A stretch of DNA of 64,000 nucleotides from Planctomycetota bacterium (lineage in GTDB: Bacteria > Planctomycetota > Phycisphaerae > UBA1845 > UTPLA1), in NCBI GenBank assembly GCA_015654675.1, contig JAATGM010000055.1, positions 142,305 through 206,304 of the forward strand. Direction: 5' to 3'. Made by a program: the position numbers and the translations under genes. How positions within the stretch are numbered: position 1 is the first letter of the stretch; each line of letters begins with the position of its first letter. Below, one piece after another: positions 1-8,761 of the stretch. The notes beneath the pieces were generated by a model. That model ran no database searches and was not told where the DNA came from. It saw nothing but the letters and a program-made list of their open reading frames with translations.

Positions 1-634
1 AGCCGCCTTGCGTGCAGACATTTCCGCCGACGCATGAGAACGCTGAGCCGGGTGACGCGTCACCGAGGACGATGAGCTCGGGAATCGGGATGTCGGTGTT
101 GCCGTCGAAGGGGGCCGCGGCGCTGGTGAAGGTATCTGTCGCGAGTCGCGGGGGAATCGATCCCGTAATTGTCGTGGCAAGCAATTCTGTACCCAGGCCC
201 AGCGTGACGACATCGCAGCCAAAAGTCTTGTCGTTGCTGACCAGCGTTTGCTGTGTGTAACCGAAATCGGTGAAATCGTTGATTTCGTCGGTGCAGACGA
301 AACCGTCCCCGCCGGCCGAGGTGACCAGCGTGAGCGCGAAGCTGACGGCGACCGTGGCTTCATTCCGTACTGCGATGCGCAACGTTTTCTGGTTGTCGTC
401 GAGGTTGCAATAGCTTGAGGGGTTGTCGCTGCCATCGTCGGATCCGCCGCCTCCGCCACCGCCTCCGCCCGAATTGGGCGCCGGACGGGGGAACGCGCCA
501 GTGGCCTGGCCGATGACGACGAAAGTGCCGAGCGGGCTGGTACCGCCGCAGGCCATGGTGCCTAGTACCATGGCGCCAATCCCGGCAATCGCCGTCGCGG
601 CGACGACAAACGTCAGTGATCGCATTTGCTTCAT
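1..634 (-). CDS. Putative secreted lipoprotein, paralogue of the next gene (3' end outside window)
   Basis: This frame is open from an ATG at 634 down to the window edge, giving at least 211 residues, so the C-terminus is missing. The N-terminus has a hydrophobic signal segment ending in an Ala-Cys lipobox followed by GGTSPL, as in a lipoprotein anchored to a membrane. A run of nine glycines (about residues 57-65) links the anchor to a domain with scattered cysteines (SYCNLDD, DGFVCTDE, GCDVVTLG). The order of motifs matches the neighbouring protein at 687-1646 almost step by step: anchor with GGTSPL, Cys in the first strand, GGDGFVC against GQGGFMC, GCDV against GCDI, PELIVLG against PEVIVLG. 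I do not recognise the family; the function is unknown. Minus-strand translation was done by hand. Confidence 0.8.
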   Translation of the reverse strand, partial: MKQMRSLTFVVAATAIAGIGAMVLGTMACGGTSPLGTFVVIGQATGAFPRPAPNSGGGGGGGGGSDDGSDNPSSYCNLDDNQKTLRIAVRNEATVAVSFALTLVTSAGGDGFVCTDEINDFTDFGYTQQTLVSNDKTFGCDVVTLGLGTELLATTITGSIPPRLATDTFTSAAAPFDGNTDIPIPELIVLGDASPGSAFSCVGGNVCTQGG

Positions 635-686
635 GATCTTTCTCGATGAATCGGCCGGGTAACCCGGCCGCGATCTCATTCCTGAA

Positions 687-1646
687 CTACTGAACCGGAT
701 CGTGGATGGGCGTGAAGCCCGGCGGTGGACCTACAACGGTCCAGACGGCCTTGTTTTGAGCGGGATTCGGATTGAAGACGCGGTCGAGCACCTGGATGCT
801 GATGCTTCCACCGGCGACGAACTGGAAAAGTTGCGCGGTGCTATCCGCATTGCTTGGATTGGAAAGACGCCATTCGGGCCGGTTGCCCAAATTTACGTTG
901 CAAATTGTTCCCTGGGTGCGTGCCGCAGTGATGTGGTCAATCAACACGCCCAGCGTATTCGTGTAATTCATGCCGGACTGGGTGCAAGGGTCGTTGCCCT
1001 GGCAACTGAAGTTTACGTCGCTATTCCCCAGCACAATAACTTCCGGCAGAGGAATGGCGGTAACGCCGTTGAGCGGGGCCGGAGCGGCTGGTGCACCTGA
1101 TGGGGTACCGCTGGTATTCGGCGGAATAATAATCGGCTGGTTAAAGCTGTCTCGTCCAAAGCTGACGGCCAGCAGCTCATTGCCGCCCTTGAAGCCATTG
1201 GCGGAGGAGGGCGTCAGAATGTCACATCCCAGCGTGATCGAGTTTCCGACCGAGACATAGCCGGCGGCTGTGTAGGTCGGGCGATCGGCCTCGCACATGA
1301 AACCACCTTGGCCGGCTGAGATCAGGAAGGTGATCGAATAGGTCAGGTTTTGCAGGCTATTGTTGCGGAGAATGAAGAATTCTGGCTTGCGATTGGTTGG
1401 AAGATCGCAGGTTGTGTTAATGGTCGGATTCACTGGCTGCGTGGATTGAGTGGTGGTCGGAGTGCGCGGGATTCCACCGCGCGGAAATGTCTGCACGCTC
1501 GGATCGCTGACCGCTTGATTGAGCAGCTGCAATGTGCTCAGCGGGCTAGTGCCGCCACAGCCTGAACCGGTGGACGCGATCATCCATGCGATCGCGAGAA
1601 TTGACGCCGAACCCCAGAGAAACGCCGCACGTTGACTGGTCATCAT
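687..1646 (-). CDS. Putative secreted lipoprotein of unknown function
   Basis: 319 aa from an ATG at 1646, chosen because GGAG lies 5 nt upstream; the open frame extends to 2042 but that extension looks non-coding (Arg/Ser-rich, no signal). Residues 1-35 form a signal peptide with a lipobox-like GSGC, followed by GGTSPLS, the same sequence context as in the partial gene at 1-634. The mature part is rich in Thr, Pro and Asn and carries several cysteines (TTCDLP, GGFMCEAD, LGCDILT, FSCQGNDPC, TICNVN), probably disulfide-bonded outside the cytoplasm. A short proline/alanine linker sits in the middle. Tandem paralogy with the upstream gene indicates local duplication. No enzyme motif is visible. 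Confidence 0.78.
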   Translation of the reverse strand: MMTSQRAAFLWGSASILAIAWMIASTGSGCGGTSPLSTLQLLNQAVSDPSVQTFPRGGIPRTPTTTQSTQPVNPTINTTCDLPTNRKPEFFILRNNSLQNLTYSITFLISAGQGGFMCEADRPTYTAAGYVSVGNSITLGCDILTPSSANGFKGGNELLAVSFGRDSFNQPIIIPPNTSGTPSGAPAAPAPLNGVTAIPLPEVIVLGNSDVNFSCQGNDPCTQSGMNYTNTLGVLIDHITAARTQGTICNVNLGNRPEWRLSNPSNADSTAQLFQFVAGGSISIQVLDRVFNPNPAQNKAVWTVVGPPPGFTPIHDPVQ

Positions 1647-2030
1647 TGCCGCTCCACGTCTACGAGAACCCATGCAATCCGAGCGAGGCGGGCCGCAACT
1701 TCGCAACCGGATACCGCGAGGACCGGGTGTAAGTCGCCCAAGGATTCTGACGGGCGGGAGACCGCAGAATACGGGGGTCGGCAGTGAGGCGCTGTTCCAA
1801 CCTCCGGAACACCCTATTCTACCGAATTTACTCCTTTGGGACAACCGGGCCTTTGTTTTGGTCCGGCTGTCGTCATTCTCGGACCCGCGCCGACGGATTT
1901 GGCGCGCATTTTCGAAGTTTCCTGAATGCGATATCGCCATTGGGCGGCCCCCTCCGTGCGGGAAAAATGGGAAGCTCGAACGGCCGTCGGGCTGAATATG
2001 CAGGTTGGCGAGCCACAGCGGCGCAAGTGC

Positions 2031-2059
2031 TTGTTGGAGCATTAGTTTCGGACTACGAT
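2031..2059 (+). promoter_or_regulatory. Candidate promoter of the pgsA-like gene
   Basis: A -35-like TTGTTG (2031-2036) and a -10-like TACGAT (2054-2059) are separated by 17 nt. The predicted transcription start falls about 5 nt before the ATG at 2071, which has no Shine-Dalgarno sequence. The -35 match is weak, so this is tentative. Confidence 0.3.
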
Positions 2060-2070
2060 GCGAGCGTTGG

Positions 2071-2697
2071 ATGGGCTATCAGATGTGGCTGGGCTGGCCG
2101 AACGTTGTTTCGCTCGCCCGGATCGCGCTGGTCGGGCCATTCGTGGGGTGCCTGGTCTGGATTAATGCCGACGCCCACCCCGATCTGCGGCATGTCGCAC
2201 TGGGCCTGTTTGTGCTGATGGCGATCAGCGATGGGTTGGACGGATATCTCGCGCGACGGCTGAATCAGGAAACTGCGCTCGGGCGGTTTCTCGACCCCCT
2301 GGGTGACAAATTGCTGATTGCCTCCGGGGTGATTGTCCTCACAATCATTGGTATCCCGGATGCGGCGGTTGGCGGGTGGTGCCGGCTTCCGGTTTGGTTG
2401 ACGGCGGCGTTGCTCGGCAAGGATTTGCTCGTGCTGATCGGATCGATTGTCGTCTATCGCCGCACGAAGACGCCGCTGATCGCCCCGCGGCCAATCGGAA
2501 AGTTGTGCACCTCGGCGGCGTTTCTGTTGATACTTTTCATGTTGTTGATGCCGGATCTTCCGGCAAATTGGGCGGTGATTCGAACCGTCCTGATTTGGGC
2601 GACGTTGATCATGTCCCTTGCGGCGAGCGCGGACTATGTTCGATTGGGCCTGCAGATTGCAGCCGGGAAGTCGGCTTGGCTGGAGAAACGAGCGTGA
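2071..2697 (+). CDS. pgsA: CDP-alcohol phosphatidyltransferase, PgsA-like
   Basis: An integral membrane enzyme that transfers a phosphatidyl group from CDP-diacylglycerol to an alcohol, most likely glycerol-3-phosphate, the first committed step to phosphatidylglycerol. With the start at 2071 (208 aa) the whole family signature is present: D54, D57-G58, A61-R62, G71, D75 and D79 in the stretch DGLDGYLAR...[10 protein letters not shown]; these acidic residues bind the metal and the CDP group. Several hydrophobic segments surround it. No Shine-Dalgarno sequence precedes the start, so an upstream start cannot be fully excluded. The stop overlaps the likely GTG start of ribBA by 3 nt, so the two are co-transcribed. 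The acceptor alcohol is inferred from length and N-terminal similarity ([10 protein letters not shown]), not proven. Confidence 0.85.
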   Translation: MGYQMWLGWPNVVSLARIALVGPFVGCLVWINADAHPDLRHVALGLFVLMAISDGLDGYLARRLNQETALGRFLDPLGDKLLIASGVIVLTIIGIPDAAVGGWCRLPVWLTAALLGKDLLVLIGSIVVYRRTKTPLIAPRPIGKLCTSAAFLLILFMLLMPDLPANWAVIRTVLIWATLIMSLAASADYVRLGLQIAAGKSAWLEKRA

Positions 2698-3947
2698 GCA
2701 TGAGCGAGTCACCGTTCAGTCCGATTCCTGAAATTCTCGACGAGCTTCGCGCCGGGCGAATGATCGTTCTGGTGGACGATGAAGATCGCGAGAATGAGGG
2801 CGATCTGGTTTGCGCGGCGGAAAAGGTCACGCCGGAAATAGTCAATTTTATGCTGACGGAAGGGCGCGGCGTCCTCTGTCTGACTCTGACCCGCGAACGC
2901 TGCGATGAGTTGCAACTGCATCCGCAATCGCCGGAGAACACCACGCAATTCGGAACGGCATTCACGGTGACGGTTGATGCGCATCCGCGATTCGGGACCA
3001 GCACAGGCGTCTCTGCCCGCGACCGGGCTATCACCATTCTGACGGCAATGGACGATCGAACGAGGGCCGGCGACCTGCTTCGGCCGGGTCACATCAATCC
3101 GCTTCAGGCACGCGACGGCGGCGTACTGGTGCGGGCCGGGCAGACGGAGGGGTCGGTCGATTTGGCGCGGCTGGCGGGACTGCGGCCGGCCGGAGTTCTG
3201 ATCGAGATTCTGAATGAAGACGGGACGATGGCGCGGGTTCCACAATTGAAGGAGTATTGCACGCGGCATGGCTTGAAGATGTGCACGATTGCATCGCTGA
3301 TCGAGTATCGAATGCAGCGCGAAGCGCTGGTGCACCGGGCCGAGGAGTTGGATCTGCAGACGCGCTGGGGCGAGTTTCATCTGGTCGCGTATGAGTCGAT
3401 GGGCGGTGGCGAGCCGCACCTGGCGTTGACCGTCGGCGGGATCGGCAAGAAAAACGCGCAGGGCGCGGTGACGCCGATTGACGATGCCGTGCTGGTGCGC
3501 GTGCATAGCGAGTGCCTGACCGGCGACGTGTTTGGATCGCAGCGATGTGAATGCGGAGAGCAGCTCGGAAAGGCGCTTGAGGTGCTCCAGCAGGCGGGGC
3601 GGGGCATTCTGGTTTATTTGCGGCAGGAGGGTCGCGGAATCGGGCTGTTAAATAAGCTGCACGCCTATCGCTTGCAGGATGCCGGGTTGGACACCGTCGA
3701 AGCCAACGAGCGCCTCGGTTTTCCGGCGGACAAGCGCGACTACGGAATTGGAGCACAAATCCTGCGCGACCTCGGGGCGCGGAAGATTCGGGTGTTGACG
3801 AACAATCCCAAAAAAATCTCTCGGCTGGAAGTGTATGGGCTCGAAGTGGTTGAGCAGCGGCCGATCGAGGTGCCGGCGAACGACGTGAACCGAAAGTATC
3901 TGCAGACGAAGCGAAGCAAATTGGGGCACACGCTTCACGACCTATAA
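2694..3947 (+). CDS. ribBA: Bifunctional 3,4-dihydroxy-2-butanone-4-phosphate synthase / GTP cyclohydrolase II
   Basis: Makes both precursors at the start of riboflavin synthesis. The N-terminal half (about residues 10-210) is Rib[11 protein letters not shown] binds metal and substrate, followed by [16 protein letters not shown] and TEGSVDL. The C-terminal half is Rib[17 protein letters not shown] supplies the three zinc-binding cysteines, and [29 protein letters not shown] and LTNNPKK are the GTP-site and turnover motifs. Length (417 aa) is normal for RibBA. GTG at 2694 is chosen because GGAGA lies 7 nt upstream; ATG at 2700 is the alternative. It overlaps the pgsA-like gene by 4 nt. No FMN riboswitch-like leader is visible upstream, as expected for an internal operon gene. 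Confidence 0.96.
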   Translation: MSMSESPFSPIPEILDELRAGRMIVLVDDEDRENEGDLVCAAEKVTPEIVNFMLTEGRGVLCLTLTRERCDELQLHPQSPENTTQFGTAFTVTVDAHPRFGTSTGVSARDRAITILTAMDDRTRAGDLLRPGHINPLQARDGGVLVRAGQTEGSVDLARLAGLRPAGVLIEILNEDGTMARVPQLKEYCTRHGLKMCTIASLIEYRMQREALVHRAEELDLQTRWGEFHLVAYESMGGGEPHLALTVGGIGKKNAQGAVTPIDDAVLVRVHSECLTGDVFGSQRCECGEQLGKALEVLQQAGRGILVYLRQEGRGIGLLNKLHAYRLQDAGLDTVEANERLGFPADKRDYGIGAQILRDLGARKIRVLTNNPKKISRLEVYGLEVVEQRPIEVPANDVNRKYLQTKRSKLGHTLHDL

Positions 3948-3968
3948 TCTGACTCAGATCGTGGAGTG

Positions 3969-3985
3969 CCTGCCGCGCGGGCAGG
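3969..3985 (+). terminator. Hairpin after ribBA, possible weak terminator
   Basis: CCTGCC (3969-3974) pairs with GGCAGG (3980-3985) across a 5-nt loop and is followed by only three T residues, 22 nt after the ribBA stop. It could be a weak terminator or a small intergenic palindrome. Confidence 0.3.
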
Positions 3986-3986
3986 T

Positions 3987-4015
3987 TTGCCGAGGCATAG
4001 GCGAAGTTGTAGAAT
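3987..4015 (+). promoter_or_regulatory. Candidate promoter of the 4043-6803 operon
   Basis: TTGCCG (3987-3992) and TAGAAT (4010-4015) with a 17-nt spacer resemble a housekeeping-sigma promoter. Transcription would start near 4022, leaving room for the GAGGAAG ribosome binding site upstream of the ATG at 4043. Confidence 0.45.
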
Positions 4016-4042
4016 CGTCGCTCTCGCCGTGAGGAAGAGCAA

Positions 4043-4777
4043 ATGTTGGCTCAAAGCCACTCCTTGCGAAGGTCGGGGTTTGTTTCAGTTGTGTGCGTTT
4101 CGCTGATTTTCTGCGGGTCGTGCAATTCGACCCCTATTTCGCTCGATTCGAGCGGCTCGCGATCTTCGTGTCCGGTGCGAGTTTTCTGTCTGCGCGGGCT
4201 CTGGGATCTGTTTTCCTGGGGACTGACGGATCTTGCCGGCGAACTCCAGCAGGACGGCGTTGACGCGACTGCGATGAGCGGCCCGAACTGGCCGGACCTG
4301 GCTGATTATCTGGTGAAGGCCTATTCCGGTGTCGATCGTCCGGGACCGCTGGTTTTGATCGGACACAGCTATGGCACGGACAACGCGGTGAACGTGGCCA
4401 AGTCGCTCAACGAATTTCAGATTCCCGTGCGGCTGTTGATCTCGCTGGATGGAACGTCGCCGGCGCCGATCCCGCCCAACGTTGAGCATTGCATTCATCT
4501 TTACATTCCGTCGTATGGCGCCGAGGCCCTGCCGGATGAGCTTCCCGGGCATCCGATTTCGTTGGAGCCGGGCAATACGCAGACCGACCTGCAGAATATC
4601 GCGGTCACGCAGGAACGATTCGGTCCGGAAATTGTTGGCATGACGCATTTTGACATTGATTCGAACCCGGCGATTCATAGGTTTGTGATCGACCAGATTC
4701 TGCCGCTTTGCAGCGGATCGGGTCCGCAGCGTGAATCCATTCCGGCGGCACGGGCGATTGGTACGGCGTTGAGATGA
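4043..4777 (+). CDS. Alpha/beta-hydrolase-fold lipoprotein
   Basis: 244 aa with a signal peptide ending in a lipobox (FCGSC), so likely anchored in a membrane outside the cytoplasm. The core motif GHSYG (about residues 112-116) is the nucleophile elbow of serine hydrolases/lipases, preceded by LVLIG and followed by a strand ending LLISLDG, which may carry the acidic residue; MTHFDID near residue 200 offers a histidine for the triad. The start at 4043 has GAGGAAG upstream. The stop overlaps the next gene's ATG (ATGA), so translation is coupled. The substrate is unknown; a lipid or ester is plausible from the neighbouring methyltransferase and acyltransferase-like genes. Confidence 0.8.
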   Translation: MLAQSHSLRRSGFVSVVCVSLIFCGSCNSTPISLDSSGSRSSCPVRVFCLRGLWDLFSWGLTDLAGELQQDGVDATAMSGPNWPDLADYLVKAYSGVDRPGPLVLIGHSYGTDNAVNVAKSLNEFQIPVRLLISLDGTSPAPIPPNVEHCIHLYIPSYGAEALPDELPGHPISLEPGNTQTDLQNIAVTQERFGPEIVGMTHFDIDSNPAIHRFVIDQILPLCSGSGPQRESIPAARAIGTALR

Positions 4778-5433
4778 CGATCGAACAGATACCTGCATTT
4801 GTTCTGGGTTGGACCATCTGCACGTATTGGTTCTGCGTGGCTGTAAAGGTTGTGCGCGTGCGGCGCGATGCCCGCCACGTAAAGCGCGTGCTCATTCCGG
4901 CACACCGGCTCGAGCAGTATCTGTGGATCGTCTGGGTTCCGCTGCTGGTCGGGTGGATGCTCTTGCCGTTCCTGGCGTATCTGGATATCGGGGAGCGTCT
5001 GGCGGTTTTGCGACCGATCGCGGCTGCCGCGTCGCCGACTTTCCGAACGTTCCGGTTTATCGCGGCCGGCCTGGGCGTGTTGTGCCTTGGACTGTCCATC
5101 GTCTGCTGGCACTACATGGGCCGCCATTGGCGAATGAGCATCGACCCCTCACAGGAAGGGGCCCTGTTTGTTGACGGGCCGTTTTCGTTTGTGCGACATC
5201 CGATTTATTCGCTCAGCATTCTTCTGATGGCCTGTTCGGTCGTTATTGTTCCGTGTGCGTTGATGTTGATTCTGGGGCTTACGCACGTCATGCTGATGCA
5301 AATAAAGGCCCGGCACGAGGAACAATTCCTCCGTGGGAAGTATGGCCGGGCCTATGATGACTACTGTTCGCGAACGGGCCGGTTCTTTCCTTCGCTGGCC
5401 GGTCGTCGCGTGGCACGAACTTCCGGCCCATGA
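4774..5433 (+). CDS. Isoprenylcysteine carboxyl methyltransferase-family membrane methyltransferase
   Basis: 219 aa with about five membrane segments. The C-terminal part shows the ICMT/PEMT-family signature: GPFSFVRHPIYS (about residues 131-142) and the later acidic/aromatic block EEQFLRGKYGRAYDDY followed by RFFP. In this family these residues bind S-adenosylmethionine and the methyl acceptor at the membrane. Bacterial members methylate small hydrophobic or isoprenoid acids or are uncharacterised. It overlaps both neighbours by ATGA, so it is the middle gene of a three-gene operon. The acceptor is not predictable from sequence. Confidence 0.83.
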   Translation: MTIEQIPAFVLGWTICTYWFCVAVKVVRVRRDARHVKRVLIPAHRLEQYLWIVWVPLLVGWMLLPFLAYLDIGERLAVLRPIAAAASPTFRTFRFIAAGLGVLCLGLSIVCWHYMGRHWRMSIDPSQEGALFVDGPFSFVRHPIYSLSILLMACSVVIVPCALMLILGLTHVMLMQIKARHEEQFLRGKYGRAYDDYCSRTGRFFPSLAGRRVARTSGP

Positions 5434-6803
5434 GCGTCGCCCAACGCCATCCTGAACAACACAGCCGGCTGGAGCACTCTTCCATCCCACATTCGGGCGA
5501 GATGCCACTAACGCTGTTTCAGCGGGAGATGCTGCTGTGGGAAGTTTCGCATCCCTATAACGCGGCGCACGTACTGAAGATTTCAGGACCGGCGAAACTC
5601 GACGAGCTGCGGCGCGCCATCGAGGAGACGTGTCGCGAGTCGGGAATCGGTGAGCTGGATATCGACTTGGGGAGGAAGTCGCTTCGATATCAGCCGCTCC
5701 GATCGATCGAGATCCGGACGGCCGAGGGCGGCGTCGCGCCCGACGCGGTGGTGGCATCGATCGTCAACGAGGGGATGAACGCGCACTTCCCGGATCGGGC
5801 GCATTATCCGATTCGTTGGGCGGTCGTGTCGGAAGCCGACCGTCGGTCGCATCATCTGATTCTGCTCTATCACCATATCGCCTCGGACGCGCATGGAATT
5901 GAGGCGCTGTTGGGGACAATCCTGCCGCGCTATCTGCATGTGGCGGGCATCGAGAATGACGTTCCGCTGACGACCAGCGCGCCCGGGCTGCCCGAGTGGT
6001 TTGTCGGGGAGGCGCGGCGGGCGGGCATTGTGCGCAGTCTGCTGCGGGCGACGGCAATGACGCACCGCATGCGCAAGAGCCATCAGATGCCGGACGACGC
6101 GACGGAGGACGGGCGGACACGCTTCACAATCCATCGGGCGCCGGTGGAGATGCTGGCTCGTCTGACCGCGGCGTGCCGGCGGCGCGGTGTTGGCGTGAAC
6201 GACGCCTTTATGGCGGCGCTGGTATGCGCCATTGCGGATCGGACGCCCGATCGGCAGTTAAACGGAGCGCGGCGAAAAATTGCGGTTGGGACGGTGTTGA
6301 GCGAGCGTCGGCGGGTGGCGCAGGATCTGGGGAACTTCTTCGGCGTTTGCCTGAGCGACATGCTCGCACTGCTCGATCGGCCCGATGCCGGCGTGGAAGA
6401 TGTATTGCTGCAGGTTGCCGAGCAGACGCGGCGGCAAAAGGCCGATCGGGCCTATGCGGCCGCGCTCTCGATTATTCGTTACGTGAACATTCGCTATCTG
6501 TGGCCGATCGTGCGAATTCCCAATCATCGTCGGAGCTATCGGCGCGTGTTCCCGATCTGTGCGGGCGTGAGCACCATGTTCGTCGATCCTGTGCGATTCG
6601 GGGCGGCGGGACGCTGCATTCTGCGCTATCACCGTGTTTGCCCGCCGGGTCCCATGGCACCAATCGTGCTGGCGCCGACGGTATTCGGCGATCAGCTCGA
6701 ATTGTGCCTGACTTATCGAGTCGCTTCTCGTTCGGCGGGAGAGGCGGCCGACACGCTTGCCGGCGTCGTTTCGAATCTCGAGGCGATCGGGGCGGGCGGC
6801 TAG
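5430..6803 (+). CDS. Condensation-domain / WS-DGAT-like acyltransferase
   Basis: 457 aa soluble protein with YHHIASDAHG around residues 148-157, which corresponds to the catalytic HHxxxD(x)G motif of the chloramphenicol-acetyltransferase-like superfamily (NRPS condensation domains, PapA5-type acyltransferases, wax ester synthases). A further family feature is the second-subdomain stretch DLGNFFGVCLSDM (about residue 300). Note the spacing: HHxxxDxxG rather than the strict HHxxxDG. It ends a coupled operon (ATGA overlap with the methyltransferase), which suggests a shared pathway making or decorating a lipid or an acylated small molecule. No adenylation or carrier-protein gene is nearby, so it is more likely a stand-alone acyltransferase. 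Confidence 0.75.
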   Translation: MSVAQRHPEQHSRLEHSSIPHSGEMPLTLFQREMLLWEVSHPYNAAHVLKISGPAKLDELRRAIEETCRESGIGELDIDLGRKSLRYQPLRSIEIRTAEGGVAPDAVVASIVNEGMNAHFPDRAHYPIRWAVVSEADRRSHHLILLYHHIASDAHGIEALLGTILPRYLHVAGIENDVPLTTSAPGLPEWFVGEARRAGIVRSLLRATAMTHRMRKSHQMPDDATEDGRTRFTIHRAPVEMLARLTAACRRRGVGVNDAFMAALVCAIADRTPDRQLNGARRKIAVGTVLSERRRVAQDLGNFFGVCLSDMLALLDRPDAGVEDVLLQVAEQTRRQKADRAYAAALSIIRYVNIRYLWPIVRIPNHRRSYRRVFPICAGVSTMFVDPVRFGAAGRCILRYHRVCPPGPMAPIVLAPTVFGDQLELCLTYRVASRSAGEAADTLAGVVSNLEAIGAGG

Positions 6804-6843
6804 ACGCTCGACCGAGGTCGCCGAAAGCGGGGATCAATCTGAT

Positions 6844-6930
6844 CGGAGAGGGAGGGATTCGAACCCCCGGACGCCTTTCGACGTCAACGGTTTTCAAAAC
6901 CGTCGCCTTCAGCCGCTCGGCCACCTCTCC
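6844..6930 (-). tRNA. tRNA-Ser(TGA)
   Basis: Reading the minus strand, the 7-bp acceptor stem GGAGAGG/CCTCTCC, the D arm (GGCCGAGCGGCTGAAGGC), the anticodon loop with TGA, a long variable arm (GTCGACGTCGAAAGGCGTC region) and the T arm GGTTCGAATCC are all present. The long variable arm and discriminator G are typical of serine tRNAs. CCA is not encoded. A -10-like TAGAAT on the minus strand (6965-6970) lies about 35 nt upstream. Confidence 0.96.
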
Positions 6931-7012
6931 GGTCGGCGGAGCATCGCCCCGTCCGGAGGGCGGCATTCTAGCGGAAGATCTGCCGGCATGCGGATTTTGG
7001 AAACTTGGTCGA

Positions 7013-8506
7013 TTAGTTATTCAGACGAGGCGGCGTGTTGACGTGCAGACTTCCGCCATTGTAAGGCGTACCGCCCCCGGTCGGGCAACCGGTGTAGTTC
7101 ACTTGAATGCCGATCGCAGTGCCTGGGCATTGATCAAGGCAATCGTTGACGCCATCGCCGTCGCTGTCGCGCTGATCGCACGAGCAGCCGAATTCGTCGG
7201 GTGCATGACCGGGGATCGTGAATGGGCAGAGGTCGATACAATCGACCGCGCCATCGTGATCTGAGTCGAGTTGATCGCAGGAGCAGCCGTTTCCGTCGAC
7301 GGACTTGCCGACAGGCGTGCCCGGGCACAAATCCCAGCATTCCTTCACGCCGTCTTTGTCGGTGTCGATCTGGTTGCATGCGCAACCATTCGCGTCAACC
7401 GGCCATGCGAACGGTGAATTGGGGCAGTCGTCGGCGCAGTCGTCGATACCGTCGCCATCGCTATCGGTGCTGTCACAGCCGCATCCCTGCTGATTAACTG
7501 CAGTTCCGGGGAGCGTGTCGGGACAGCGGTCGACACAATCGTTTACCCCATCATGGTCACCGTCGAGTTGGTCACAGGCGCAACCGTTGGGTCCGACCGG
7601 CGTCCCGGGCGGCGTGCCCGGGCATTCGTCGCCGCAGTTCGGGACACCGTCGTTGTCATAGTCACCGGGCGGAAAGGACGAGTAGCGCCAAAACGGACCC
7701 GTGTCATCGGCGATGAACAGCTCGCAAGTGGACGGCTTCACCGCGATGCCTTCGGTTTCGAGGCCCGGAACGAAATACTCAGCGATGATCGTGCCGTTCA
7801 GCCGCATGACCGTGACGACGCCATAGGCGTCGTACAGGATGTAGAAAATCTGATTCTGGCGATCGTAATCAAGTCCGGCGATGTCCCAACGCCCCGGCAC
7901 AGGCGAAAATGCACCAAGGAAGGTCACGCTGGTGGAGGTAGCGCTGGTCTTGATGGGTAGACTGAACATGAAAATTCGACCGTCATCCTGGTGTCCGGCG
8001 TAGAACACTCCCCCCTCTGGATGACCCTCGATCGGGACGAAAGTCAGTGCTTCCAATCCGCGGTTCTGCGGGCTCACCATGAAGTTGTTTAAATCAAAGG
8101 TGCGCGTGATTCGGTTCGTGGTGATGTCGAATTCGTAGATTCGATTTGGGGTTTCTGTTCCGATGTAGATGAAATTCGTGGCCGGATCGGCATAGCAGAC
8201 GCCTTCGAGATCGCCCGGGACATTCGTCAGTTGCACACCGGTCCCGTCGGTGTTGAGCATCGCGAGCATGCCGTTGTCATTCACGAGGAATAGCTTGTTG
8301 AGTCGCGGATGCCAGACGACGTCGCTGGGTTCAAATCCAATCGGTAGCCCGAAGCCGATGGGCAGCCCCGGCGTGGGACAGGGAAAGGGCTCTGCCGCGC
8401 GAGCTGTGGTCACGAAAAATATCGCACAGATTGCTAAACCGGTGATATATGATGTGAACGGCAGATGTCGCGACGGGCGACGCGGGCGCATTGGGAGCGG
8501 TTGCAA
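7013..8506 (-). CDS. Secreted beta-propeller protein with thrombospondin type-3 calcium-binding repeats
   Basis: 497 aa (492 if started at the ATG at 8491). A signal peptide ends near ARAAEP. Residues about 45-285 read as a beta-propeller of the SdiA-regulated/phytase-like type, with repeated strands such as FEPSDVVWHP, DLEGVCYAD, RGLEALTFVP and DIAGLDYD. The C-terminal 190 residues hold five repeats of about 40 residues built on DxDxDGxxDCxDxCPxTxxG with paired cysteines, the calcium-binding thrombospondin type-3 pattern used as rigid stalks in secreted proteins. It ends in a short Asn/Pro-rich tail with no further domain. It is preceded by a strong candidate promoter about 250 nt upstream. 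The ligand of the propeller is unknown. Confidence 0.85.
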   Translation of the reverse strand: MQPLPMRPRRPSRHLPFTSYITGLAICAIFFVTTARAAEPFPCPTPGLPIGFGLPIGFEPSDVVWHPRLNKLFLVNDNGMLAMLNTDGTGVQLTNVPGDLEGVCYADPATNFIYIGTETPNRIYEFDITTNRITRTFDLNNFMVSPQNRGLEALTFVPIEGHPEGGVFYAGHQDDGRIFMFSLPIKTSATSTSVTFLGAFSPVPGRWDIAGLDYDRQNQIFYILYDAYGVVTVMRLNGTIIAEYFVPGLETEGIAVKPSTCELFIADDTGPFWRYSSFPPGDYDNDGVPNCGDECPGTPPGTPVGPNGCACDQLDGDHDGVNDCVDRCPDTLPGTAVNQQGCGCDSTDSDGDGIDDCADDCPNSPFAWPVDANGCACNQIDTDKDGVKECWDLCPGTPVGKSVDGNGCSCDQLDSDHDGAVDCIDLCPFTIPGHAPDEFGCSCDQRDSDGDGVNDCLDQCPGTAIGIQVNYTGCPTGGGTPYNGGSLHVNTPPRLNN

Positions 8507-8676
8507 GGCGGCGCACTCCGGTAGCTGGGCCGGGATTGCGCGCAGTCGAACTCATCCGACTGCGAACGAGCCGGCGATCCACAAAGCCGCGATGTGTGCA
8601 ATTGTTAAGCCGAAGGCGGGCCGAGTCGGGGTGGGTGCTTCATTCCGCCCTGTTCTCACGCCGCAGAGCCAGAAAT

Positions 8677-8738
8677 CGGACCAAATTAAAAGGTCCGGAT
8701 TGCGGCTTGCATCGGAAACATCGATGTTCACCCGATGC
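8677..8738 (-). other. Two hairpins in the 5' leader of the propeller/TSP3 gene
   Basis: On the minus strand the predicted transcript starts near 8755 and meets two inverted repeats. The first pairs the 7-bp arms at 8732-8738 and 8709-8715 around an internal 12-bp palindrome (8717-8728), and can be extended by GGC/GCC across a small internal loop. The second pairs CGGACC and GGTCCG (8692-8697 and 8677-8682) around an AT-rich 9-nt loop. I do not recognise a known riboswitch class. Confidence 0.4.
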
Positions 8739-8761
8739 TTGCCAAAGCTTAACGCGATACA

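Noticed and set aside
5996-7264. Plus-strand frame (422 aa) running from the acyltransferase gene through tRNA-Ser
   Set aside because: It crosses a tRNA and two real genes; Arg/Ala-rich shadow.
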